From NCBI GenBank assembly GCA_903772945.1, contig CAICTM010000046.1, positions 62,001 through 126,000 of the forward strand: a stretch of DNA of 64,000 bases, written 5' to 3'. Origin of the DNA: Seminavis robusta (lineage: Eukaryota > Bacillariophyta > Bacillariophyceae > Naviculales > Naviculaceae). A program made the translations under genes and the position numbers. This document shows, piece after piece, positions 42,190 through 54,600 of this stretch. The notes below the pieces were generated by a model that was given only the letters and a program-made list of their open reading frames with translations, searched no databases and was not told the DNA's origin. How positions within the stretch are numbered: position 1 is the first letter of the stretch; every line of letters starts with the position of its first letter.

Positions 42190-42879
42190 GATTAACAGTC
42201 GCATAGAATTCAGGCAGTTTTAAGGGAAGGAGAGTCTCCAGGTCGACAAGGAGCTCTCTGCACTACAACAATCAGTGCTACAGCTACAGTTGGATTCATT
42301 GATTTCATTGGAATTTGGTGGTGATTTCAAGGCCCATCTTGAAGTCTTATCTCCAACAACCTTCTGGTCAATTTTGATACTTCAACCTTCACCACAGTGA
42401 CAGGAACTTTGACTTGACCATCTACCACTCCTACAAGGCCAACACCATCAACCATTGCCTTGAAAAGGACCTAGATATCAACCAACTTGACAAGGACCTC
42501 ATTGCCGATAGCGAGTTCCTGTTGACACGGAAAAGGAACCAATTCGCTGGGAAGTGGGAAGAAGTCACCAGTCCCAGTACCGTACCCCTCTGAAACTCCG
42601 AAGAACGGAGATTATTGATTTCGCACCTATCTTGGCAATCGAACAAGTCTTTTACGTGGAAGGCGCACCATTATTTATTACCGGTGTACGAGGCTTATCT
42701 CTCTTTTGATTACGGGCTTATTCCTTCAGCCATTCCACGGAACGTTGCAACAGTTCTCGAAGAACGTTTGGATTTATTTGAAATTGAGTGGCTTATCTCT
42801 TCAGGTTGTCCGTGCAGTCTCGAGTGTCACGAGTTTCCGTCCCGTGCCAGATTCACCCTTTTTCGGAACGTTGAAGAAG

Positions 42880-43294
42880 TGCAATACACGGCTCTAGCCT
42901 TATTCGCGACTCGATCCTAGATAGGGTCTGAGTTCACTCATGACGTAGTCCTTCGCGAATAGTCATTGGAGACAGAATTCTCAATGACCGCTCTAGTCAT
43001 ACTAGGTTGATGATGAAACATCGCTCTAGATATTTAGCCAGCGTGGAGTACTTCCACCACTAGATGAATGCTAGCGAATCTTCCACGCGTTCCGTTTTTG
43101 ATCGTGGAACGAGTAGGATTTCTACCGCAACCTACTCTATCTCACTTTAAGTCTCCCGCGGAGTTCAGATCTACGATCCTTTGATTGTGGATCTCTCTCG
43201 TTGATTAGTTTTCATAGCTTTCTAATCTCTCATAACTTTCATTCTCTCAAACCAAAACATCGAAAGATTTTACACTAGCTTTTAGCGTAGTGCA
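42880..43294 (+). repeat. left LTR of the gypsy copy
   Basis: Same sequence as 46771-47190 with scattered small differences; TG at the start and CA at the end. Confidence 0.85.
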
Positions 43295-46200
43295 TTTTGT
43301 TAACAAACACAATAGCTTTCAGCTACCCTCAACTATTCCTCACCATGAAGTGCCAAAGACGATACACAGCTTCGAGTCTAAGCTGCGTGACAAAACAATC
43401 CTTCCTCTCATCGACCTCGATGATGAATGCGAAATCGACGATTCTCGCTCTACCACCTACAAACTTCGCACTATTCCAGCAGATGCTAACAGTGCCAAGT
43501 ACACTTTCAAGGTCCAAATCATCAATGATCTGAGACTCCACGTCAAACCATCAAGTGGGCTGGACGTATGGAGAAAGGTCTTCGTCGGGCTCGCCATTGC
43601 TACGCCTGACGACAAACATAACCTCCTCAGGGAGATGACTTCTAGCTCGGCCAAGAGCAGTTACGATCTAGCTGTGCAGGCCATCGTGAATACGTTGGAA
43701 TGCCTTGCCCAGATTGCAGTCAACGCGATTCCTCCACGCGAATACGTGGGGTGAAGCGAAGCCACTTTCCAAGCCAGTTTCCAGGCTGCCTGGAACGGAG
43801 CAGCTCAGCCTGCTTTGGACACCTGACATCACGTTTGGCATAAATGCCTGTATCGAACGGTCTGTCCCTACAAGGCGTTGAAAAGCAGAAACGCTTCATG
43901 CGCCGCAAGATGCGTAAGCCTGCCGATATGTCTATCGGGCTTATGTCAACAACCTCAGTCGGATGACACCGATGAACTTCCTCGTCTACCACCTTTTGGA
44001 CCCAACCAACGTTGACCATGACGAAGTCATTGACATTGTTTGTCATGGAATTCCACGCTCGTGGAGAAGAAGATGGACGAACACGATTCGATCCTTTTCA
44101 GCTCTATCGGAGAAAACATTGGATTTGCGAACGCATGGAATCCTCGAAGACTTGACAAGGGCGGTGATTCCAAGCAAGCTCCTACGAAGAAGAACAACAG
44201 CAAGAAGTAAAGTCTACTCGCAACAACAAAACTCTTCCAAGAACGAAGAAAAATGGTGTGACTACCACGAGTCCAGCACCCACAACACTGCTGACTGCAT
44301 GACCCTGAAGAAACTCAAGGCCAAGTCTCAGTCTTCGTTGACAACGATAACAAGCCGCGTACAACAAGAACAAGACTTGGAAACGCAAACCGACGACGCC
44401 AAGACCTACACCAAGAAGGAATCTCTGTCCTCATGAAGAAGTTTCCAACGCTGCGGTCAAGGCTGATCGCAAGAAGAAAAGCGAATGCAACCATTTGCCA
44501 AGCGCAAGTCTGAACTCCGACAACGAGGACGGACTCCTCTGTTGGATCCATCAACATGATGGACAAGAAAATGGCTGCTGTCGACAAGGCGCTTGCCGAA
44601 TTCGACTTCAATCATTCGATGGAGAGATTCGTCTGAGGGTTAGGCCAGGATGATGATTAACGGAACCATGTTCCGATTCTCATACCTAAGTGATGAGATA
44701 TCTCACTAAATAGTAAACAAAGATTTGTTTGCAACTAACGAAGTCTACGGCAAATAGATAATTGCCTAGAACTACTAACTAGACACTGACGATCTGTTCA
44801 GCATCGTTTACTTCGTCCATGGCCATCAACTCATCAACGTCGCACGACAAGAGACCTCGAAACATCGTCTATGTTAGATTTAACAGACGAGCGAAGGGAA
44901 ACGAAAACCCGTTACACTCTGTTGCTTACTGGATACAGAAGCATCGGAATTTTAATTGCTCAAGCTCATTCTAAGAGTTTACTCATGAAGATCATGGGGG
45001 CGTCCAAACACTATGGACTGGTCTATGAAGGAATTGAAACCCTGCACGAAGAGTAAGGGCACACTCGCGATTCCTGAGTTCACGATGATAGAATTTCAAG
45101 TTGGAATCTACACGTCACCAAGAGACTTGGGGGCGCAAGACGTGATCATAGGTCAAGACACTCTCGCGACCTAAGAATCAAGTTTGATTTCACTACCATG
45201 TCATTGGGGTGGAACCATGCATTTTTCCCGGCGAAAGAGAGCAATACCAACAGAAAGGAGAACTTCTCCATTTCTGATTCTGCAGTGTCAGCGACAATGC
45301 AGATAGTCTCAAGAAGTTCTTGATACGACATATGAACAATAGACTTAAGGCAGAAATGCCAGAGTCGAAATCCGTAAACAAGGAGGAGCAAGAACTGCCT
45401 CATACCTTTTCAACCAAGTGCTTCGACCCAGTCGAGGATTTGGGAGAGTTGCGAATGGACGACTACGAAGTAGAACTCGTCCCGACGTTAAATCCTATTA
45501 CACTAGGGCTCACCCTACTCACGAGTCCATACCAACGCTCTTAAGAAGGAGGTTGAACGTCTCTGCGAGGACAGGCGCACTCAAGAAGGTGAATCGTTCC
45601 AAGTGGGCGGCACCAACTTTATCATTCCCAAGAAAGAGGGATCTGTACGATTCATCTCTGGTATTCGGGAACCGAACAACGGATCAAGCAGAGCCTTATC
45701 CTATTCCAAAAATACAGGACATGCTCTTGAACCTAGATGAATTCAAGTACGCTACCAGTCTAGACCTGAACACGGGACTACCACATCGAGCTGTCACCTC
45801 ACTCGAAGCAACATATACCATTGCACTCCCGAGGGAAAGCACGAGTACCAAGGTTGCCAATGGGCCTATGTAATAGTCCCGACATCTTCCAAAGGAAGAT
45901 GAAAGCACGCATGCATGACGTAGAAAATGTCCGTGCATAGTTGATGATCAACTCATCCAACGGACGTCGATCTCGCAGATCGCGTTGAACAGTAGGATGA
46001 CCTTTTCCCAAAGACTCCAAGAAGTCGGGCTTGAAATCAACACTACCAAGGTCTTCCTCGATAGGAAGAACTGGAGTATCTAGACAACTGGACTTCTCGA
46101 GAAGGAAGCCACTCTTAACTAAAAAGATAACAAATGCGATCCAGCTATCGCTCTTCCTACCAACAGGAAGGAACCTCGTAGATTCATTGGACCAATGAAC

Positions 46201-46770
46201 TACCAAGGGCTGCTCCAAGACAGCAGACGGAGTAACCATCGTTCTGAACCAGACGTAGGTTACCCAGTATCCATGACCGGTCGTCATGGACAGAGAACGT
46301 GAGTCCCGCGTAGAGATCGAGAAGACTCTACGGGATGAACATGGACTTCGTCGCAAGTTCACGCGCGTCAATCGTGACAAGTTCACCACTCCGTTTCAAA
46401 GAAACCGGAAATACATTAAGGAAGCGCCAACGACTTATCCAGAAAAACACCGATAGGGAACACGGCACGTGTCCCTCGTCAACACCATGTCAACGACACT
46501 ATGATGATTCATCAGTATCAGAACCGTTAGCCAACGCACAAGGTCCTTACCACAACAGACGAGTCAATAACAATGGACTATACGGCTCCGACATACTACC
46601 GCCAATAGCGGCACAGTCTACCAGACTTGGAACATAAGTATTTACACCCATACAAGGCCTGATCCCCTTGTAGGATTGCCATCGTGCGACGCACATGTCT
46701 ACATCCAATCTCAGAATGCCATTTATTCATACTGATGTCGTGCCTTCCGTGACCCTTGTCAGGGGGCGAA

Positions 46771-47190
46771 TGCAATACACGGCTCCTAGCTTATTCGCGA
46801 CTCGATCCTAGATAGGGTCTGAGTTCGACTCATGACGTAGTCCTTCGCGAATAGTCATGGAGACAGAATTCTCAATGACCGCTCTAGTCATACTAGGTTG
46901 ATGATGAAACATCGCTCTATATTTAGCCAGCGTGGAGTACTTCCACGCCACTAGTGAATGCTAGACGAATCTTCCACGCGTTCCGTTTTTGGATCGTGGA
47001 ACGAGTAGGATTGCTACCGCAACCTACTCTATTCACCTACAGTCTCCCCGCGGGAGTTCAGATCTACGATCCTTTGATTGTGGATCTCTCTCGTTGATTA
47101 GTTTTCATAGCTTTCTAATCTCTCTATAACTTTCATTCTCTCAAACTCAAACACTCGAAAGATCTTTACACTAGCTTTTAGCGTAGTGCA
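46771..47190 (+). repeat. right LTR of the gypsy copy
   Basis: Same sequence as 42880-43294; starts TGCAATACACGG and ends TAGTGCA. Confidence 0.85.
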
Positions 47191-49948
47191 GAAGCTCTCG
47201 CGGAAGCCACTCAGCCAATCAAAACGTCCGTGCAGTTTTCGAAGTTCAACCGATCGCTTCGGTACTTATTCGGTGTGCACTGAGTCAGTACGAACGTGTT
47301 CTTTTTCGATCCTGGATCGCCAAAGACTTATACGACAAGTACGTTCCATACGTCAAGTTCGACCGAAAGCAGGCTCAGCTTGCGTAAACTGGATTCGCCC
47401 TCACATTTTAAAGGTTTTACATCGTCGAGTCATTGAAACTCGGAAAACTCGTGAAATCGAGATCTTCCGTACGGAGCCACAAGGAGACACGAGACGACCA
47501 AGAGACTGGTTCGACAGAGTCTAGGCAACACCACTGTAACCGCCATCCCTCAATTGATCAGTGTAACCGGCTTGAATTTTGGAGCTTTTGTGGGGAGATT
47601 CATTGTCCAGTAAGCTAGCTTCCACTGTGGCACAAATCTCACAAAATCCAAGCCAATTCCAGCACCACGGCAATTCAGGAAGCAGGTTCCAGACCCTCTA
47701 CACTGGCTACCTTATTCAACTACACCTAGATTGAATTTTCCAGGCCCATAGCAAGGTTCCTGGAGGTCATCTTTGTGGTTCCAGATTACAGTGAGCCAGC
47801 CTTTATTGCACTGCTACAAAGCTGAAAACCAGTGCTTCCACCGGTACACCTCTTCTTTGTCAGTAACAAGAGGCACCATGTCTTTCTATGGTGTCATCAG
47901 CGATGTGAGTGACCCTTATGCCCCTGGCTATCCGACCGTGGCTGGCACTACTCTACTCTGGCCAACAAGTCCAAGGTAGCTACACCTGTGCCCGCCCACA
48001 CACCACGATGGAGCTGGCAACAGCAACCTAGCCTACCGCCATCAGTATCGGGACACACAGCCACCAGTGCCACCACCAATGAATACAAATCCGTCTTTGA
48101 ATTCTTGAGAAGACACCGGCACACCTGTGTCAACAGTGTCCCACCAGACGCATACACACACCCTTCGACACCTGAGAAGAGGCCGGCACCATGGCCTACG
48201 GTAGGACAACCACCAGCTGGGTGATGGGGAGATTTCAGAGCTGTCTCCCAACAGCTCCAGTTGTCACCCAACCCATTTATACCCAGCCATGGAAACATGC
48301 TGATCCGCTTTCAACAGCAACAGGTCACCGTTGCCGACAACTCGACCTCATGAGAGCTTATCACGAATCATTCAAGCAAGACATGAGAGCTGACCACGAA
48401 ACCTTCAAACGAAAGATGGAAGCTCAGTCATCGCCCTGAAGGACCAAATGACAGCTCAACTGGACGCTTGGTCATGGTAGCTGCTAGGCCACCTGTCACA
48501 GCACCTACACCTGCTTTGACACCACATTCATGGGAGACCAATGCACTCCACTGCCAGCCATGGGCAGTGCTGACGGCGTCCACAAGCCGACTGGTGACAG
48601 CGCTATTTGTACCCAACGGCTCCACAGCCCAAAGAAGCAGGGCAGCGCCACAGGGCTACTCGTTCCAAGCAAGATGCCACTGCCATCCAGCAACGACTGA
48701 CTGATGCCCTCTTGGCCCACCAACCAGCTGACCACCATGTAGCCACGGCTCCATCTCCTAAGCTAGCTTGTGGGGAGTGCCTGTCACACGACCCCTGCGT
48801 GTCCCAGCTACGAGCACCAGCTGCCCAGTGCCCACCCCTTGAATGCCCTCGCTGGTGCCATCCATCGTTGGATGATGGGGAGATTATCGAGCTTGCCAGC
48901 CCTAGTAGTCATCCAACCTCTGGGAGATCATGATGGCAAAACTCCAGCCAGTAAGCAACCAGCTTCAGAGCTGGCGCCAACAACATTCCAGTTGCACAAC
49001 CAAATAGACCAAGTGTGGCTCCACTCGTCAGCTCTACCACCAAGAGCACATGAGCAGACTCACACAGTGGTGACCCCAAGCAACCTGCTCAAGGCACAGA
49101 GCACACAGGGTCCCACCACAACCAACATTGGCAGAGACCTAGTGGTCCATCACCCAAAGTGACACCCAAGGTTCCCAGCCTGGTTCCCACAGAACCACCA
49201 ACCTATGGCACAGCCAATGCCACAAGACTCGTACCCAATGAGGTGCCTTGTCTTTGGATAGACCAGCCTTGGTCCAACCACACCAGTCCATTTGCCAGGA
49301 GGCCCACCAAGCAGATCCCTCTGCTCTTGGTGGAATCCAGGGGAGCAACCACAGCAAGCACCTTTGACCAAGGCACTTTGGTGTCTCCTACCCAGAGCTG
49401 ACTGCCATGGTGTCGCCTTCCCAGAGCTGACCGCCACCATGCTTTCTACCCCAAAGCTGGCTGCCATGGCATTAGTGCATGCAATGGACCAATCCGGTGA
49501 CGCCCCTGGATTTCGGACGGGCAACTAGACTACGTCCCTGTCTGGTACAGCCCATCCATCCCATCCGTCAAGGGACATGATTGCGGGCAAGAAGGCCGCT
49601 CACTGAGAGCTTGCCACCGCTGAAATCGGCCTGTGGCAAAGCCACGATATTTGTCTACATATGAAAAACAAACAACAGCTATGATAGCAACCAGCACCGC
49701 CGGCACCTACCCAGTCTGGCCATGCTGATGAAGCAGGCAACTCCTTTGCCAACCTTTGGTCCAGCAACCGACCAACCATGCAAGTCCCTCCACTGTGAGA
49801 TCTCCAATCTCACTTGTGTTCCACTAGCAGCGATGCTGAGTGGCCCATGAATGTTCCGTCATGGGGAGAGTATGTATTGTAGTTAGTTAGTAAATAATCG
49901 TATATCGTGGCATCCCATGAGAGCGGATCCATACGCACTCGTGGGGAG
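47191..49948. other. non-coding-looking interior of the 8.8 kb element
   Basis: Pro/Ala/His-rich open frames occur because the DNA is rich in CCA and CAC words; none has a known domain. Repeated phrases such as CCACCAG, CAGCTGACC and GCCATGG recur, suggesting old internal repetition. I see no gag or polymerase domain. Confidence 0.45.
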
Positions 49949-50460
49949 CGATAACTTTTAGGAGCGAGAGCTTTGGATCCCGTCAGAGATAGCTCCAACA
50001 GCTATGCTGGCCTACAGCTCCAGCACCCGCAGCTGGCTTACTCCAGCCAAAGCAGCAAGAAAGGATCGTCCTTTCCTCATAGTTAAGAAATAGTACGAAA
50101 GATTGAGACGATCCTGATTAGCTTGTAACCCCATTGATACCGCACAGTTGATACCAATCCTGTGAGGCCGGGCAGAAGAGAGGAGGAAGATAGTACTGTT
50201 CCCAGACTGCCATGCACGATTGAATAAGAGGGCCCCAGCTCCTGAGGAAGCTGGCCCAAAGGCCAGCAGGAGCTCTGCTGCCCTCCGTCTGACTGACAGG
50301 GCCAAGTCCTTGGTTTGGTGCCTACTGGAGGTGTTGGAATACTCCTGAGGCACGACAAGGCTCCCTGAACTGCCTGACTACCGCTGTCCCTGAGGAAGGG
50401 TTTCAGCGAGATCCAGTCCACTACTTGGGTATTGGGACTGAACCTTCAAGAAACTTATTG
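49949..50460. repeat. right long direct repeat of the 8.8 kb element
   Basis: Matches 41663-42189. Its right border falls inside a coiled-coil gene at 50461. Confidence 0.85.
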
Positions 50461-50807
50461 CCACGTAGCTTCTGCAGCTTTTGTCGCTCCATCTTCAGCT
50501 GTGCCTTTATCTTGTTTATTTCCAAAGCTCGATCAATCCAGAGCTGTTTTTCGTTGAAATTATGTGCTTCAGCATCGAAGAATTCATTCTTTAAGCGGCG
50601 GATCCGTTTCCTATCTCGATCCTTTATTTTGGCAATCTCATATTCTTCTATAGATTGTTGTTCTCGATGCTTCTGTATAAATTCTCTTTTGACTTTCAAC
50701 TCAGCCTGCCGTTCCTGGTCTATTTGTTGTGCCTGCTTTTTCTGTTTGAATCGCCGATTGGCTTCAATCTTCCTCTGGTAAGCAGGTGTTCCATACTTGA
50801 CAGGCAT
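50461..50807 (-). pseudogene. N-terminal part of a coiled-coil gene split by an LTR element
   Basis: From the ATG at 50807 the frame reads a very basic and acidic helical protein (MPVKYGTPAYQRKIEANRRF, then long Lys/Glu/Arg/Gln stretches) for 115 codons, then runs into the LTR and stops about 11 codons later. The last residues are therefore element-derived. On the other side of the element (41662 leftward) the same frame reopens. The protein is mostly alpha-helical coiled coil; no family is recognised. Whether it is a host gene or part of an older element is not certain, but it has no retroelement motif. Confidence 0.65.
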
Positions 50808-51048
50808 GGTTGCTTGGTCGCCCAGTTATTGGTGCCGTGACAAATGGTTGGTTTGATCTCAATCTCAATGGCTGTTGTCTATACAAGTAGCTGGCTGGTG
50901 CTTGTGGAAGGGAGCTTACTATATGCGGTTGATGGCTGTTGTCGAGATCGATGGCTGTTGGATGGCTGTGGGCTCTTGTTGATTGTCGAGATCCATAGCT
51001 GTTGGTTGGATCGCTGCGGCAAACGGCAACTGACATCAACTATATTTA

Positions 51049-51210
51049 ATCTTAACCCTATACCCTGGCTTCACCAAAACGAGGGGGATCCCACAGACAC
51101 AAAACAAGGGGATCCCACAGGCAGAATATTTGCCATTAAAGGGATAGAGGAATTAACCTGCTAGGTTAAAGGGGTAGAGGGCTTTTAGGGCAGATAGACT
51201 GTCGAGGTAA
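51049..51210. repeat. dispersed repeat shared with 31435-31531
   Basis: Shares TAACCCTA, TTAAAGGGGTAGAGGGCT and GACTGTCGAGGTAA in the same order and orientation with 31441-31531. An internal near-duplication of the TTAAAGGG-TAGAGG word (51136 and 51166) is also present. Confidence 0.6.
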
Positions 51211-51466
51211 AACACATACCGTACTATGATTGGGTCAGCAACACGTAAAAGGCATATCGACTTAAAGTCAACAAGGTCGGTGCAGCTCTGACCACTAGTT
51301 GCGCACAGGCTCGACAAGGGAGAAGAACTCGAGGTGCTGAATAACGGCAATGTTCAGCGAGTTTCAACATGCAGCTGACGGAGTGATCCATCCACTGAAA
51401 CGACCACTAACAACAAGCTCGTGCTGTTTTTGAAGCATTTTAAAAATTTATAGAAGAAAACTAGAA

Positions 51467-51535
51467 TTTGGTTCCTAACAGATCTGATGAATATCACAGC
51501 CATCACCAAAACACGCACATTCTACTTTTATTTTT
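51467..51535. repeat. dispersed 3'-flank repeat, copy 2
   Basis: Matches 28350-28418 over about 65 bases; see that entry. Confidence 0.7.
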
Positions 51536-51616
51536 AAAAGTGTTGCAGCACATAAACAAAAGACAGAGCTCGCTGATCGCTCGGATCGGCACGGACCGGG
51601 CTGGTCCACTCTGCCT

Positions 51617-54600
51617 CTATGACGTGGGTCGGGCATTTCCAGTCTCTGGTTGAGGATTCGCTGGATCCCGGGTGGGGAATGGAGTAGGTCTTCTTGTTGG
51701 CACTTGGCTGGGTTCAGCTGTGGGAAATGTGCTGGGTGAGCTGCTGATGGTTGGTCTCAGACTGGGCAACAAGCTGGGCGTGTCAGTCTCATCTTGGGAG
51801 GGACTATCCGTAGGTGCCTCTGTTGTTGCATCATCCATGGAAGGAGTCACACTGAGTTCTGCAGATGGAAGAGTGCTGGGCATAGGGCTGTTGCTGTCGG
51901 ATGAAGGGTTTGTGCTAGGTGCAGCAGTCTCATCATCGCTGCCAGTGCTATCAGTTGTGGTGATAGTGGGATAGAAGGATGGCATACTAGTAGAGCCAGA
52001 ACCAGGGGAGGGAGCATCACTGTGCTGCATGGTTGGAGTCACACTCATGCTGGGGTGTTGGCTGGGCATGACAGAGGATGATTTATTGGGTTGGGCACTT
52101 GGAGCCTGGCTAGATTCACTGGGAGAGTTGCTGGTGCTTGGACTCTTGCTTGGAGTAATACTTGCATTCTGAGTGGGAGTGGAAGAAGAACTAGGGATAT
52201 CACTTGGCGCAGTGCTTGGCATTTTGCTGGGAGCAGGGCTCTTGCTGGGACTGTTGCTGGGCACCTTGCTTGGGTCGTTGCTGGGGTGGAAGCTAAAGCT
52301 GGGACGGCTGCTGGAGCTGGGGCTGTCACTTGGGCTAGGACTTGTGCTGGGGATGTTGCTGGGGCTTGGACTGGTTTTACTTGGGATCTCACTAGGGCTC
52401 TCACTGATGCTAGGTTCTTCACTTGGGCTGTCGCTTGGGCTGTCGCTTGGGCTGAAACTTGTGCTTGGGGGTTCAGTAGGACTCTCACCTGGACCCACTG
52501 GGATTGTCGGAGCTGCAGACATGCTGGGTACATCACTTGGGCTAAAACTAAAGCTTGGTTTTTGGCTTGGGCTGTCACTCGGGATTGTGGGATTGACTGA
52601 TTGGCTTGGTGCATCGCTGGGGTTTGCGCTGCTGCTGGGGTTTTCACTAGGGCTATTGCTTGGGTGAGTAGGAGCGGCAGATATGCTGGGTGCATCAGTG
52701 GGGCTGAAACTAACAGTGGGCTTTTGGCTTGGGCTGTCACTTGGGAGTGTAGGAGTTGCCGATAGGCTTGGTGCATCACTTGGGCTGAAACTGCCACTTG
52801 GTTTTTGGCTTGGGCTGTTGCTTGCAATGGTGGGAGCTGCTGATAGGCTGGGTGCATCACTTGGGCTGAAACTACCAGTAGGCTTTTGGCTTGGGCTGTC
52901 AGTTGGGATTGTGGGATTGACTGATAAGCTGGGTGCATCACTTGGACTTGTGCTTGGCCTTTGGCTGGGGTTCGTGCTGGTGCTAGGACTGGAGCTGGTG
53001 CTGGGCATTCCGCTTGGGCTGACACTTCTGCTTGGGTTACCACTGGGGCTGTCACTGGGGAAGGTGGGAGTGGTTGATGAGCTCGGCGCATCACTTGGAC
53101 TTTTGCTTGGCCTTTGACTGGGGTTCGTGCTGGTGCTAGGACTGGAGCTGATGCTCGGCCATCCACTGGGGCTGTTGCTTAAACTCGGCATAACACTGGG
53201 AGCCTGGCTTGGAACCTGACTTGCATTAATATCACGAGCAACTGATATGAAAGGTAGAGTGCACACTGCACAGAACGGACCCTCTGAAACTGAAACAGGA
53301 TCCCCGGTTTGATCACAAGCTGTCCCAACAAAAATGTCTGTGAATGTGATGAATGATTGTTGCAATGTGCTTCTCCAGCTGCACAAGTCATGGTTGTAAC
53401 TGGGAGCGTCCTTGAACATGGCTCCGGCATTTTGTAAGCTAAAAAGCTGCCAAGCACTGATATCAGCATTGAAAGCCGATGACTGGAACATTGCAAAGGC
53501 ATTGTTGAGATTTGAGACATCCCATGAACTGAGATCTTGGTTGAAAGATGTCCCATTAAACATGTAGCGTGCTGAAAAAAGAGAAGAAACATCCCAGGTA
53601 CTGACGTCACGGTTGAAGGCTGTGGCGTCTGAAAACAACCCATCAGCGGAGAAAAGAGCAGAGACATCCCATGTGCTGAGGTCGCCATTGAAACTGGAGG
53701 CACCAAAAAACATGTTGTTTGCATAAGATAAAGCAGAAACTGTCCAGGAAGATAGGTCCCCATTGAAGGCACTAGCGCTTGCAAACATGAAGTCCGAGAA
53801 TTCCAATGAAGAAACATCCCATGTGGAAACATCGCCGTTGAAAGAGGAAGCTCCTGAGAACATGTACCGTCCATCCGTAAGTGAAGAAACCTGCCATGAC
53901 GCCAAATCACTGCTAAATAGTGTAGCCTGTTGGAACATGCCGAAAGACCGAAGGAGCGCAGCAGGGCGCCAGTTTGATAGATCCTGGTTGAAAGAATCGG
54001 CAAATGCAAACAAAAAGTTCATGGAAGTAACTTTGCTGACGTCCCCTGCAGTCAATAAATAAGCAAGACAAGCATTATTAGAAATTCTATCAGCAGCAGC
54101 ACTCCTCCGCGGATGAGCAATAACTTGAACTTACAAGTTGAAATGTCCCCATTGAATGAGGATGAATAAAACTGGAAATAAAAAAGGTCACACGCAATGA
54201 GTATACCTCTATCTATTTCGATTTGTCCAACGACTGAGCACTAACTCACCATGTAATCCATAGTAATCACTTCAGCAGTGTTCCACCCAGCGAGGTTTCC
54301 TGTGAACGAGGAAAAATAGAACTGTACCAATAGCAATTGGGGAAAGGTGAGCTTGACTAATTTTTCTATCATCTGCAATCTTCATATATCCTTCATTCTT
54401 ACAGTTTCAATCATGCTTGAAACTTTTGCTGTGTTCCACAAGTTGATGATTGGTTGGAAGTCTGCAAAAGAGAAAGTTTCTTGATTGCCAGGGAAAGACA
54501 GATCATGGTGAGTTGACTTTTGCAACCGGGGGTTGCAAAGAGACAGAAACAGTAGACCTTACCAGTCATGCTTGTAACCGAGGAAACATCCCACGCATTC

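Larger units (their letters stand above)
42880..47190 (+). mobile_element. Ty3/gypsy LTR retrotransposon, broken
   Basis: Two LTRs of about 415-420 bases (42880-43294 and 46771-47190), each running from TGCAATACACGG to TAGCGTAGTGCA, enclose a plus-strand interior. GAAG next to the left LTR and just after the right LTR fits a 4-5 base target duplication. Recognisable parts are a gag region with a CDYHESSTHNTADC zinc-knuckle-like motif near 44260 and RT words of the Ty3/gypsy type (PYPIPKIQDMLLNLD, YATSLDLN) near 45690-45770. The coding region is broken in many places. The LTRs are close in sequence, so the insertion is not old. It sits inside the larger LTR-bounded element. Confidence 0.8.
41663..50460. 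mobile_element. LTR-bounded element of about 8.8 kb with a nested gypsy copy
   Basis: Direct repeats of about 0.5 kb (41663-42189 and 49949-50460) bound the unit, and CCAC lies immediately outside both ends (41659-41662 and 50461-50464) as a target duplication. The repeats begin CGATAA and end TTATTG, an imperfect short inverted pair rather than the usual TG-CA. Apart from the nested Ty3/gypsy copy (42880-47190) the interior shows no recognisable gag or polymerase, so it resembles a large non-autonomous (LARD-type) retrotransposon derivative. It is a fossil; the family is unsure and the two repeats are still very similar, so insertion is fairly recent. Confidence 0.65.
50808..51616. other. 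intergenic DNA with dispersed repeats
   Basis: Upstream region of the split coiled-coil gene and 3' flank of the giant gene. It includes GGCTGTTG-type short repeats (about 50867-51005) and two stretches shared with the left side of the mobile block (51049-51210 and 51467-51535). No gene is seen. Confidence 0.5.

Noticed and set aside
48000-49530. Pro/Ala/His-rich frames within the 8.8 kb element as possible genes
   Set aside because: They overlap one another on both strands, lack domains, and follow from CCA-rich repeated DNA.
52045-53166. Long Ala/Gln/Pro-rich open frame in another register of the Pro/Ser tail
   Set aside because: It is created by the 12- and 24-residue repeats of the true frame; similar shadows occur on the plus strand at 52091-53117. 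No start context or independent signal.
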